This document shows positions 43,370 through 52,620 of a stretch of DNA of 64,000 bases, one piece after another. The DNA is from Phaeobacter inhibens DSM 16374 (lineage in GTDB: Bacteria; Pseudomonadota; Alphaproteobacteria; Rhodobacterales; Rhodobacteraceae). Position 1 is the stretch's first letter. Each line of letters begins with the position of its first letter. Location of the stretch: positions 310,001 through 374,000 of the forward strand of contig NZ_KI421498.1 in assembly GCF_000473105.1 (NCBI RefSeq), read 5' to 3'. Below the pieces are notes generated by a model. That model was not told the origin of the DNA. It worked only from the letters and a program-made list of their open reading frames with translations, and ran no database searches. A program made the position numbers and the translations under genes.

Positions 43370-44236
43370 TCAGTTGCTGATCGGTGACAGCAGATCCGGG
43401 TTGGTCACCAGATTGCGGACGCCGTGGGCGTGGGTCTCGTCGAAATGGTTGTGCTCCAGCCAGGTGCCGACGCTGTGGATATTGACCCGGATCACCTTGG
43501 GCCGGACGCTCCAGGTGACCTGAAACGGCGACCCTTTGGTGTTGTAACCCGGCCCGGTGGTGGAGCCGGCATAGCGCACCGGGGTGCCGGTGTTGCTGGG
43601 GATGTTCTGCGCCTGATAGAGATTGTTACGGACCGTCAGGCGGGTCAGTTCCTCGAAATCGGCAGCGCCGGGATCATTGACCAGGACATAGACCTGCGCC
43701 TCAACCCGCAGCTGCGGGTTCTTGATCGCGTCACTCAGGCAGGCGCCAAGCGTGGGGCCGGGGGTCACCTGCGCGGTGGTGTGGACGTAATGCACCTCAA
43801 TCGTGTCGCCCGGCTGCAGATCGCCGTGGCCGCCCTCCGTCCCGATGGGGCTGTCCAGCGGGGCCAGTTCTGCCGCTGACAGCGTGCCGTCGAATTGATA
43901 GCCGCTGCCGTAACCCTTGCCATCGCCATTGCCTGCATAGGTGGTGAATTCACCGCCGCGATGTTCGGCATTCTCATGAAAGTGAATATTGCAGAGGTTC
44001 ATTTGCGATGCCGGTGGTGCCTCTGTGAAGAAGCGCAGGTTATGTCCCCCGGCGTCGTCGATATCGCGGGGCGATTGCGGGCCAAAACCTGCGCCAAAGG
44101 TGGACATGGCCAGTGCGGCGCGTTGCCTGTCCATCTCGCCATCTTTTGCTGTTTCCGATGTGTCGGCGGCGATTGCTGCACCATGGGAAAAGGTCAGGGC
44201 GGCAACGGCGGGAACGATCAAACGATATGATGGCAT
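43370..44236 (-). CDS. delta-class carbonic anhydrase-like secreted protein
   Basis: A 288-residue protein with a signal peptide (L-I-V-P-A-V-A-A-L-T-F, cleavage after A-I-A-A). N-L-C-N-I-H-F-H-E-N-A-E-H-R-G-G-E-F is the characteristic His-rich block, with V-H-Y-V-H-T-T later; these histidines fit zinc ligands of delta-class enzymes first known from diatoms. The C-terminal H-S-V-G-T-W-L-E-H-N-H-F-D-E-T-H-A-H-G is also His-rich. It likely interconverts CO2 and bicarbonate in the periplasm. Start at ATG 44236 gives the best SD spacing (AGGA); ATG 44239 and a GTG at 44263 are alternatives. Confidence 0.78.
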   Translation of the reverse strand: MPSYRLIVPAVAALTFSHGAAIAADTSETAKDGEMDRQRAALAMSTFGAGFGPQSPRDIDDAGGHNLRFFTEAPPASQMNLCNIHFHENAEHRGGEFTTYAGNGDGKGYGSGYQFDGTLSAAELAPLDSPIGTEGGHGDLQPGDTIEVHYVHTTAQVTPGPTLGACLSDAIKNPQLRVEAQVYVLVNDPGAADFEELTRLTVRNNLYQAQNIPSNTGTPVRYAGSTTGPGYNTKGSPFQVTWSVRPKVIRVNIHSVGTWLEHNHFDETHAHGVRNLVTNPDLLSPISN

Positions 44237-44484
44237 CATGAATCCTGTTTTGACTGAGGTCACTGGTAACGGTAGCGGCAGACGTGGACTGGCGCGAAAC
44301 CAAACAGGGGCGAGGTGATCACGTCACAATCCGCATTGCCGCCTTTGTTTCTTAAGTTGAGTGTGTGATAATTGTGTTAATCGACCTATGGTTGCAAATC
44401 AAGGCTTTGCCGGAGGGCTGCGGTCGGGATCGCTTTGTCAAAGACGCAGGATGCAGCGCATGATCTTGGATCAGCTGGATCAGA

Positions 44485-44907
44485 TCAGGAGGCGTCGCTG
44501 TCCTTGGCGGCTTTCAGCAGCCGGTCGGCCTTCTTGCGGACCAGAACCGAGCGCAGGTCATGCATCGCCAGCAGCATCTGATCGGTGATTTCGTCCAGCT
44601 GTTCGTCACTGGCCTTGCTCTGGGCCCAATGGGCCGTGAGGTTCAGGTGGTCGATGGCGCGGTGGATGTCATCCATATCCCGCGCCGCCAGAGTGCGGCT
44701 GCGTTGCGCCATCCAGTCGCGGATGGCGCTCAGATCCTCGGGGCTGAGGCTGCGGTCGCCATGCGGTCGGATCTCACCATTGCGCAGCTTCACCACTGCG
44801 ATCTGGTCCATCTCCAGCCGCCGCTGCCGGTTTTCACTGTCGATGCGGAACACAAAGGCGCCGTTGTCGCGCACGCGAAAGTAATAGTCCGGCAGGGCAG
44901 TGGACAT
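44485..44907 (-). CDS. conserved hypothetical protein
   Basis: A 140-residue protein, hydrophilic and helical in its second half (A-R-D-M-D-D-I-H-R-A-I-D-H-L-N-L). The first half has Y-Y-F-R-V-R-D-N-G-A-F-V-F-R-I-D-S-E-N-R-Q-R-R. No domain recognised. CGGAGG before ATG 44907. It follows aspC by 14 bases on the same strand and probably shares its transcript. Confidence 0.75.
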   Translation of the reverse strand: MSTALPDYYFRVRDNGAFVFRIDSENRQRRLEMDQIAVVKLRNGEIRPHGDRSLSPEDLSAIRDWMAQRSRTLAARDMDDIHRAIDHLNLTAHWAQSKASDEQLDEITDQMLLAMHDLRSVLVRKKADRLLKAAKDSDAS

Positions 44908-44921
44908 GCAGGAGCCTCCGG

Positions 44922-46145
<1,224 letters not shown>

Positions 46146-46233
46146 TCATGTAGAACTGTCATAGGGTGCCGCTAACTGTCGATCAAGCGCGATCAAAGGG
46201 CAGGCAAACCGATAGGCCAACAGGAGCGGGCAA

Positions 46234-46629
46234 ATGAGCAACGACGACATGAATTGGTATGGTCCGGAGGCCGCAACCTTTGGTGACCGCGTCGCGGCGG
46301 CGCGGGATGCTGCGGGCATGACACAGGCACAGCTGGCGCGCCGGCTGGGCATCAAAAAGACGACGCTGGCAGGCTGGGAGCAGGACCTGTCGGAGCCGCG
46401 TGCCAACAAGCTGTCGATGATGGCTGGGCTGCTGAATGTATCAATGCGCTGGCTGTTGACCGGTGAGGGCGAAGGCATGGAAGCCCCGGCCGGTGAGCAG
46501 GTGCCGCAGGATCTGGCAGCGGTCATGACTGAGCTGCGCCAGCTGCGCGAAGAGCTGCGCGGCAATGCTGACCGGGCAGCGCGGCTGGAGAAACGTCTGC
46601 GTCTGGTGATGGAAGGCAGCGCCCAATGA
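46234..46629 (+). CDS. XRE-family HTH regulator
   Basis: A 131-residue protein with a Cro/C1 helix-turn-helix at residues ~15-68 (A-G-M-T-Q-A-Q-L-A-R-R-L-G-I-K-K-T-T-L-A) and a helical C-terminal tail that may form a coiled coil (E-L-R-Q-L-R-E-E-L-R-G). AGGAGCG before the ATG. The stop overlaps the sdhE start by ATGA, so the two are co-translated. This pairing with sdhE suggests a role in respiration-linked control, but targets are unknown. Confidence 0.85.
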   Translation: MSNDDMNWYGPEAATFGDRVAAARDAAGMTQAQLARRLGIKKTTLAGWEQDLSEPRANKLSMMAGLLNVSMRWLLTGEGEGMEAPAGEQVPQDLAAVMTELRQLREELRGNADRAARLEKRLRLVMEGSAQ

Positions 46630-46886
46630 GTGAGCTGCCCGCCCATCGTCTGAAACGGCTGCAGATGCGTTCCATGCGCCGGGGGATCAAGGAGATGGAT
46701 ATTCTCCTGTCGGCCTATGCCGACCGGAATCTGGCTGTGATGGGCCCGGCTGAGCTGGATCTCTATGATCGGCTGTTGCAGGAAAACGATCAGGATCTTT
46801 ACCAGTGGGTGACCGGCCAGGTGGCCGCCCCGGCGCAGTTCGCTGCGCTGGTTGGCGACATATCGCAAACCCATCAAAAAGAATAA
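46626..46886 (+). CDS. sdhE: succinate dehydrogenase assembly factor SdhE
   Basis: An 86-residue protein of the Sdh5/SdhE (DUF339) family. R-R-G-I-K-E-M-D-I-L-L is the R-G-x-x-E-x-D motif needed to attach FAD covalently to SdhA, and Y-D-R-L-L-Q-E-N-D-Q-D-L-Y-Q-W is the second conserved block. Its start overlaps the XRE gene stop. It should act in the cytoplasm on the flavoprotein subunit before membrane assembly. Confidence 0.92.
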   Translation: MSELPAHRLKRLQMRSMRRGIKEMDILLSAYADRNLAVMGPAELDLYDRLLQENDQDLYQWVTGQVAAPAQFAALVGDISQTHQKE

Positions 46887-46959
46887 AATTTCAGCTTAAC
46901 GGATTTTTCGGGAATTTTCCGCATTGTGGCTCGCAGACACCATCGAGTCGGAGATGCGG

Positions 46960-47457
46960 ATGAGTATGGAAATGCCAATCGGCCAGCAGGACACCAAGGG
47001 GTTCATGACTGGCTATCTTGAGGCGCTCGCAATGGTTGAGCGTCTTCACCGTCTGCTGCTGGACGTGATCAAGGACGAGTTTGAGCGAGTGGGCGTGCTG
47101 GAGATCAATGCGGTCCAGGCGCTGCTGCTGTTCAATATCGGCAATAACGAAGTCACGGCAGGCGAACTGAAATCACGCGGCTATTATCAGGGCAGCAACG
47201 TCAGCTATAACCTGAAGAAACTGGTCGAGATGGGCTATATGCACCACCAGCGTTGCGAGATTGATCGCCGTTCGGTCCGGGTGCGCCTGACAGAGCGCGG
47301 TCGTGAGATTCGCGATATCGTTGCGGCCCTGTTCTCGCGCCATGCCGAAGGTCTGGAAGGCAAAGGTGTGATCAGCGGTGACGGCATCGCGGATATCACG
47401 ACTGCGCTGAAGCGGGTCGAGCGTTACTGGTCTGACCAGATTCGCTATATTTACTAA
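46960..47457 (+). CDS. LdtR/MarR-like winged-helix regulator
   Basis: A 165-residue regulator. The region Y-L-E-A-L-A-M-V-E-R-L-H-R-L-L-L-D-V-I-K-D-E-F is the dimerisation helix; G-E-L-K-S-R-G-Y-Y-Q-G-S-N-V-S-Y-N-L-K-K-L-V is the recognition helix, and D-R-R-S-V-R-V-R-L-T-E-R-G is the wing. It matches the alphaproteobacterial LdtR-type MarR group, linked elsewhere to cell-wall L,D-transpeptidase control. Several ATG codons lie at 46954-46972; 46960 has GGAG at the best spacing. No L,D-transpeptidase gene is in the window. Confidence 0.82.
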   Translation: MSMEMPIGQQDTKGFMTGYLEALAMVERLHRLLLDVIKDEFERVGVLEINAVQALLLFNIGNNEVTAGELKSRGYYQGSNVSYNLKKLVEMGYMHHQRCEIDRRSVRVRLTERGREIRDIVAALFSRHAEGLEGKGVISGDGIADITTALKRVERYWSDQIRYIY

Positions 47458-47970
47458 GCCTGACATTGCAGCGCCTGAAACGGGCGTGCGGAAATGGTCA
47501 TAGACAGGTTTCTCAGTATCGGCAGAACGCCGTTTTTGAGGAAATGCCGACCCTTCTGATTTGCTGCGTGGCAGCTGATCTGACCAAGCCATCCCGATGC
47601 CCACCGTGCAGAATGCCGGATGTGTGATCGGATACGGGGACCAGAAGGCCCATCCGGCTTGGCATTTGTTTCGAGTGATCACAGCGTAGCTGAAACACCA
47701 CCGGGGCAACCGGCTGGTGCGTTTTGGCGTGGCGTGATGTGCGCTTGCCGAGCTGCCTGAGATGTCGATTGATGTCCGGCCAAAGCGGCGCGGTTTTGGC
47801 AGTGTGAGATCGCGATGCCGGGCAGGTTCGGATCACCAGCATCGGCGCGGGTTTTCGACCTGTTCAGCTGCGCGCCTGTGGCCCGTCAGAGCGGGCAGCG
47901 TGGCGATAGATACCACAGGGCAGGCGGAAAGAGCGATCCGCCCTGTGGTGTTGGTTTTCAGCGGTCAGGT
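47458..47970. other. gene-free gap
   Basis: About 510 bases between the convergent LdtR-like and glyoxalase genes. Open frames are short and have atypical composition. Apart from the hairpin at 47912-47949, nothing recognisable was seen. Confidence 0.6.
47912..47949 (-). terminator. terminator-like hairpin after gloA
   Basis: On the minus strand ACCACAGGGCGGA (47949-47937) pairs with a matching arm ending CCCTGTGGT (47928-47912), with a two-base bulge. It begins 21 bases after the gloA stop. A short T-rich tail is absent. Confidence 0.6.
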
Positions 47971-48399
47971 TTACCAGCTGCCGGTGTTTTCCATGCTGGC
48001 CCAGGGTTCTGCCGGGTCCAGCGCGTCGCCGTTTTGCAGCAGCTCAATCGAGATATTGTCGGGAGAGCGGACAAAGGCCATGTGACCGTCGCGCGGTGGG
48101 CGATTGATGGTGACGCCATTGTCCATCAGATGCTGGCAGGTGGCGTAGATGTCATCAACACCATAGGCCAGATGGCCAAAATGGCGGCTGTCGCTGGGCA
48201 GCGCGTCATCACCATCCCAGTTGTAGGTCAGCTCAATCGGGGTGTCTTCCTGGCCTTCGGCAGCCATGAAGATCAGCGAGAAACGGCCCTTTTCGCTGTC
48301 ATAGCGTTTGGTCTCTTTCAGGCCCAAAAGCGCATAGAACGCCATGGATTTTTCCAGGTCTTTGACGCGGACCATCGTGTGCAGATATTTCAGCGGCAT
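47971..48399 (-). CDS. gloA: lactoylglutathione lyase (glyoxalase I)
   Basis: A 142-residue metalloenzyme that isomerises the methylglyoxal-glutathione hemithioacetal to S-lactoylglutathione. L-H-T-M-V-R-V-x-D-L-E-K-S, P-I-E-L-T-Y-N-W, F-G-H-L-A-Y-G-V-D-D-I-Y and S-I-E-L-L-Q give the metal ligands His, Glu, His, Glu. The length fits the Ni-type bacterial enzyme. ATG 48399 has GAGGAAG upstream. Confidence 0.93.
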   Translation of the reverse strand: MPLKYLHTMVRVKDLEKSMAFYALLGLKETKRYDSEKGRFSLIFMAAEGQEDTPIELTYNWDGDDALPSDSRHFGHLAYGVDDIYATCQHLMDNGVTINRPPRDGHMAFVRSPDNISIELLQNGDALDPAEPWASMENTGSW

Positions 48400-48530
48400 C
48401 GGTGTCTTCCTCATATCAGGACGGTTGGCCCAAGGGGCGCGGCGTCCGTGTCGTATATCTCAGGCCCCTGACCATAATGCGTCCGCTGGCGGTGACCAGA
48501 GCGATTGCGGGATCTGATTGTAATTAGGGC

Positions 48531-49955
48531 TTAAAACTTGGACTGGATGCCGAGGGAGAGAGACAATTCGCGAGACTGGAAGCGGCTGTGATTGCTATCT
48601 TTTTTGCCTGCGCGCAGGCGCAGTGTCGGGGCAAAACCCGCGTAATCATACTCCTCAAAGAACAGGTTCACATCGGCATAGAGCGATGTGTCCTCGCGCC
48701 CGTCAGGCAGGTAGCGGGCGGGAAAGCCTGCAATGAACTGCGGGTAGTCGGTCTGTCCCAGGATCAACCCGGTGCTGATTTTGGCAGGTCCCAGAGGTTT
48801 GGCAAACTGGTATCCCAGCCGCAGCGTCGCGGTGCGGCTGGAGGTGTTCACATGGTCCGAACGGGTGTCGCGCAGGGCGACGCTCAGATTGATCTGATCG
48901 CCGTTCAGCAGTTTGCGATTGACCCGCGCGCCAAGGCCGAACACCTCGCCATCCTGAGAAGGGCCGCGCGCATCCAGCCGCTGCTCGGCGATGCCATCCA
49001 GCGTCAGGCCGGTGCGCGCAGAGAGCTGCCAGCTGCGCCGGGCGGTCAGCTTGACCAGATCATAACTCTTGTCGCCGCCATACCAGGCGGTGCCAAAGCT
49101 GAGGCCGAGCACCGCAGATCCCTGCCGCTCAGGCGGGCCAACGGCAAAGGCATGGGTTAGGGAAATCTCGCCATAGGTGGAACCAAACTCGCTGTTGCGC
49201 GGCACTGTGGTGCCGGATTGCTGGGCGAGTGTGGCCGCTTTGGCCTTGGCATCCGAGGACAACGCGACCCGTTGCAGGTAGCCGCGCGCACTGAGAGTGG
49301 TGAGACTGGTGCGACTTTGATGCAGACGGCGGCTGAGCGACATGTCGAGCACCCCCACCGTACCCTCCAGCGCAACCGAGCGCGGCCCAAACCGCCCGAG
49401 CGTCGGCACGCCGTCAATCACCTCCAACGTGCTGTCGGCACCATTGTTGACATTGTTGGAGGGCTTCAGCTCTCCGCGCAACTGGAAGGACCAGGGGTTG
49501 ATGCGCCGCAGCACCTTATAGTCGGCAGCAATGCGTTTTTCGCTGATTTCATCGGGGGCATGGACGGCGGTGCGGCGGAGCCAGACCTGAGCGAGGGTCG
49601 GGCGGGCGTCCTGAACGGCCAGTCGCGCCGCGAGCTGTGCAGCGCGGAATTTCCCGGCGCTGTCCGGGGCAAACCGATAGGCGCGCGCGGCGGAGCGCCG
49701 CCCGGCGCCCGGCGATTTCAGCTGCGCCTGAGCGGCGGCGCGCAGATACCATGCAAGGTGATCTTGCCGATCCGCCCGCAAGAGGGCTCGGGTCAGATCC
49801 AGCGTCAGTTCGGGCTTGCCAGTGCCAAGGGAATGCGCGGCCAGCAGGCGGCCCTGCTCCAGGCTCAGATGCTGCTCGGGTGTCGGCTCTGCCGCAGCGA
49901 CTGGCGCCGCAGCAAGCAGCGCCAGGGTAAGGGCTGCGGCGAGTGTGTGCCGCAT
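48531..49955 (-). CDS. Slam-type surface lipoprotein assembly modifier (DUF560)
   Basis: A 474-residue outer-membrane protein with a signal peptide (residues 1-22, cleavage after V-A-A-A). Residues ~25-140 are helical repeats resembling TPRs (Q-A-Q-L-K-S-P-G-A-G-R-R-S-A-A-R-A-Y). From ~160 to the end alternating strands form a predicted beta-barrel ending in Phe (S-L-G-I-Q-S-K-F). This order, and the D-L-V-K-L-T-A-R-R-S-W-Q and D-x-R-x-D-H blocks, match Slam proteins, which move lipoproteins to the cell surface. The start lies four bases after the stop of a TbpB-like lipoprotein gene, its probable substrate. Confidence 0.8.
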   Translation of the reverse strand: MRHTLAAALTLALLAAAPVAAAEPTPEQHLSLEQGRLLAAHSLGTGKPELTLDLTRALLRADRQDHLAWYLRAAAQAQLKSPGAGRRSAARAYRFAPDSAGKFRAAQLAARLAVQDARPTLAQVWLRRTAVHAPDEISEKRIAADYKVLRRINPWSFQLRGELKPSNNVNNGADSTLEVIDGVPTLGRFGPRSVALEGTVGVLDMSLSRRLHQSRTSLTTLSARGYLQRVALSSDAKAKAATLAQQSGTTVPRNSEFGSTYGEISLTHAFAVGPPERQGSAVLGLSFGTAWYGGDKSYDLVKLTARRSWQLSARTGLTLDGIAEQRLDARGPSQDGEVFGLGARVNRKLLNGDQINLSVALRDTRSDHVNTSSRTATLRLGYQFAKPLGPAKISTGLILGQTDYPQFIAGFPARYLPDGREDTSLYADVNLFFEEYDYAGFAPTLRLRAGKKDSNHSRFQSRELSLSLGIQSKF

Positions 49956-49959
49956 GGGA

Positions 49960-50898
49960 TCAGGGAACCGGCTGGTCACAGACGGCTGAGCTGTCGGCCG
50001 TCCCGCATTGGCCCAGAACGAAAATCCCGTATTCCTCGATGCCGTCAATCCCTTCGACGTGGTTCTGGGCGAACACCGATCCGGCAACGGATGTGGCATC
50101 GGTCCCGGCGAAGATGCCGCCATAGGTGCCGACATTGGTGCGGGTGCCGTTGATCACCTGCGAGGCGGTGCCGGTAAAGGTGCCGTTGGCGGCAATATCG
50201 GTGGGCGCAAGGTCGAGGGTCACCAGTGTCTGCGGCACGGTGCCCGCGCTGGTCGGCTCAATCTGGCGGTTGTAGATGGTGCCATTGACGATGTTGTCGC
50301 CGAAATCGGCGTTGACGAAGGCATCGCCGGTGACTTCAGCCGTCTGGGCCGGGCGGATATCGCTGGGGGTGCCGGGGGTGACAGGCAGCAGATCACCGCC
50401 GTCGCCTGCGATATTCATCAGGCCCACATAGGTGCCGGCATAGCTGACCACACCGCCGGAGGCGACATCACCGGTTGGTGCGGAATAGCCGCCACGACGG
50501 CCATAGCTGGTGCCCGCGAAATAGTAGGAGAACTGACCGCCGGTGGCGACCGCAACGGCAAAGGCGCCGTCTTCGATTTCGCGGACATAGGCGGTGACAT
50601 GACGGTCAAGCGAGCTGTCCTGCGCTGTATAGGCCTCATAGCCCTGCCGGTCGAGTGCGGGGCGGCGACGGTAGCTGGCGGAAAATGGGGTATCATCCAG
50701 GCTGAGACCGCTGATCACCAGCGTACCGGCGGCGGCGTCATAGGCGACGCTGTCGACATCGGAGGCCAGGACTTCGGGTACAATCGGATCGGTGGTGGTG
50801 CCCCCATCGGTGCTGTCATCGGTGTCAAAGGGGTTTGTCCCCCCGCCACAGGCTGACAGAAGGGTGGCTGCCGCAAGTCCTAGCATTGCCCGCTTCAT
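49960..50898 (-). CDS. TbpB-barrel-like surface lipoprotein, probable Slam substrate
   Basis: A 312-residue lipoprotein with lipobox L-L-S-A-C (Cys17) followed by G-G-G, an outer-membrane sorting context. The C-terminal half has G-T-F-T-G-T-A-S-Q-V and then YGGIFAGTDATSVAGSVF, close to the transferrin-binding-protein barrel motif (G-x-F-x-G-x-x-A-x-x-x-G-G-x-F). Four Gly/Tyr-rich segments precede it. Two Cys near the C-terminus (G-Q-C-G-T-A-D-S-S-A-V-C) may form a disulfide. Start ATG 50898 with AGGTCAG upstream. Ligand unknown; a haem, metal or host-surface binding role is possible by analogy. Confidence 0.78.
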   Translation of the reverse strand: MKRAMLGLAAATLLSACGGGTNPFDTDDSTDGGTTTDPIVPEVLASDVDSVAYDAAAGTLVISGLSLDDTPFSASYRRRPALDRQGYEAYTAQDSSLDRHVTAYVREIEDGAFAVAVATGGQFSYYFAGTSYGRRGGYSAPTGDVASGGVVSYAGTYVGLMNIAGDGGDLLPVTPGTPSDIRPAQTAEVTGDAFVNADFGDNIVNGTIYNRQIEPTSAGTVPQTLVTLDLAPTDIAANGTFTGTASQVINGTRTNVGTYGGIFAGTDATSVAGSVFAQNHVEGIDGIEEYGIFVLGQCGTADSSAVCDQPVP

Positions 50899-50931
50899 TT
50901 GAACTGACCTCAAAATTTCTTTGTTTGCGGC

Positions 50932-50960
50932 AGTGTCTTGTCATGGTTGCGGAAAGTCAA
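50932..50960 (-). promoter_or_regulatory. candidate promoter of the lipoprotein-Slam operon
   Basis: On the minus strand TTGACT (50960-50955) is followed 17 bases later by GACACT (50937-50932), a plausible -35/-10 pair about 35 bases before the lipoprotein start. The rest of the 300-base divergent gap to thyA shows no gene. Confidence 0.4.
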
Positions 50961-51198
50961 TTGAATTGCCGCGCCGGTCGCGTCGTTGCCGGGGGAGCGT
51001 GGCGGTTCGGTGACCTTTTTTTCGCAGGCGCACTGGCGCGTGCAGACAGGCTGGGCTCCAGCGACGCAGCGGCGCGTTAAGACGCCGTGATCCGACCGGA
51101 CAGCCCTTGAGATCAGAGGCGCGGGCAGGCTAGACAGGAGGGACCTTGCGGGTGCCGCCAGCACCCCGCGCGGAGACGATCACGAGGGGGAGGTCACC

Positions 51199-52032
51199 AT
51201 GCGCCAGTACCATGAGGCATTGCAGTATATTCTGGACCACGGCGAGGCGAGCAGCGACCGGACCGGCACTGGTACCATATCCTGTTTCGGGATGCAGACC
51301 CGCTATCCGCTCGCGGATGGGTTCCCGCTGGTGACCACCAAGAAGCTGCATCTGCGCTCAATCATTCATGAACTGCTGTGGTTCCTGTCCGGCGATACCA
51401 ATATTGGCTACCTCAAGGACAATGGCGTGTCGATCTGGGATGAATGGGCGGATGAGAATGGCGATCTTGGACCGGTCTATGGCCACCAGTGGCGACATTT
51501 TCCGCGCCTGGAGCTTGCCCCCGGCACCAGCGGGGATGAGCCGCTCTATCGTGCGGGCACGGTGGATCAGATCACGAATCTGGTTGAGATGATCCGCAAT
51601 AGCCCGGACAGCCGCCGCCTGATCGTGACGGCCTGGAACCCTGCGGATGTGCCCGATATGGCGCTGCCGCCCTGTCATACGCTGTGGCAGGTGCGGGTGC
51701 AGGGACGGCGGATGCATTTGCAGCTCTATCAGCGGTCTGCGGATATGTTTCTGGGCGTGCCGTTTAACATCGCCTCTTATGCGCTGCTGTTGAAAATGCT
51801 GGCGCATGTGACCGGTTATGAGGCGGGGGATTTTATTCACACCATTGGTGACGCACATATCTATTCCAACCATATGGATCAGGTGAAGCTGCAATTGTCA
51901 CGGAAACCGCAGCCGTTGCCGGAGTTGCGTATAAACCGCGATGTCTCCTCCATTTTTGAGTTTAAATATGAAGATTTCGACGTGCTGAATTACACTCCGG
52001 ACCCGGGCATCAAAGCTCCGGTTGCGGTTTAG
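51199..52032 (+). CDS. thyA: thymidylate synthase
   Basis: A 277-residue enzyme that methylates dUMP to dTMP using methylenetetrahydrofolate. The catalytic Cys159 lies in [14 protein letters not shown] at the start, [15 protein letters not shown] and H-I-Y-S-N-H are the other conserved blocks. GGGGAGG before ATG. Followed 12 bases later by folA, the usual pairing that regenerates folate. Confidence 0.96.
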   Translation: MRQYHEALQYILDHGEASSDRTGTGTISCFGMQTRYPLADGFPLVTTKKLHLRSIIHELLWFLSGDTNIGYLKDNGVSIWDEWADENGDLGPVYGHQWRHFPRLELAPGTSGDEPLYRAGTVDQITNLVEMIRNSPDSRRLIVTAWNPADVPDMALPPCHTLWQVRVQGRRMHLQLYQRSADMFLGVPFNIASYALLLKMLAHVTGYEAGDFIHTIGDAHIYSNHMDQVKLQLSRKPQPLPELRINRDVSSIFEFKYEDFDVLNYTPDPGIKAPVAV

Positions 52033-52044
52033 GAAAGGATTGAG

Positions 52045-52521
52045 ATGATCACCCTTATTGTTGCCCGCGACCAGAATGGCGCCATCGGCAAGGACAATAC
52101 GATCCCCTGGCATGCGCCAGAGGATCTGCAATCTTTTCAGCGCGAAACGCTGGGCGGGGCTTTGATCATGGGGCGCAATACCTGGGATAGCCTGCCGGTG
52201 AAGCCTTTGAAAAACCGGCTCAATCTGGTGGTGTCTTCGGATCCGGAGGCTGCCGATCTGGTCTATCCCAGCATTGAGGCGGCGCTGGCGGAGGCGCGCG
52301 CGCAGGGCTATCACCGGATTTACGGCATTGGCGGCGCCGGCATCTACAAGGGCATGATGGAGGCGGCCGACCGGATGCTGATCACCGAGGTTGAGACCGA
52401 GGTGGAGGGCGCGGATACGTATTTCCCCAAGTTCCGGGCCGGTGAATGGGGGATCGCCAGCCAGACTCAGATCCGCAGTGAGGCGCCGGCCTGTGTGGTG
52501 GTAGAATATCTGCGCCGCTGA
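52045..52521 (+). CDS. folA: dihydrofolate reductase
   Basis: A 158-residue DHFR that reduces dihydrofolate with NADPH. I-V-A-R-D-Q-N-G-A-I-G-K-D-N-T-I-P-W is the N-terminal signature, D-L-Q-S-F gives the substrate region, M-G-R-N-T-W-D-S-L the NADPH region, and G-I-G-G-A-G-I-Y the second dinucleotide block. The catalytic acidic residue is present in P-E-D-L. In an operon with thyA. Confidence 0.95.
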   Translation: MITLIVARDQNGAIGKDNTIPWHAPEDLQSFQRETLGGALIMGRNTWDSLPVKPLKNRLNLVVSSDPEAADLVYPSIEAALAEARAQGYHRIYGIGGAGIYKGMMEAADRMLITEVETEVEGADTYFPKFRAGEWGIASQTQIRSEAPACVVVEYLRR

Positions 52522-52620
52522 GGGCGGCGGGGCGCAGAGGCCGCTGGGATGGCGGCCTCCGAGAGATTGGTTTCTGACCCGCTAAGGTGTGGGCAAGATT
52601 CGCGTGCCGTAAGGTGGCCG

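Noticed and set aside
46234-46886. Overlapping HTH plus small protein, possible toxin-antitoxin pair
   Set aside because: The small protein has the R-G-x-x-E-x-D motif of SdhE, a flavinylation factor, so the pair is housekeeping.
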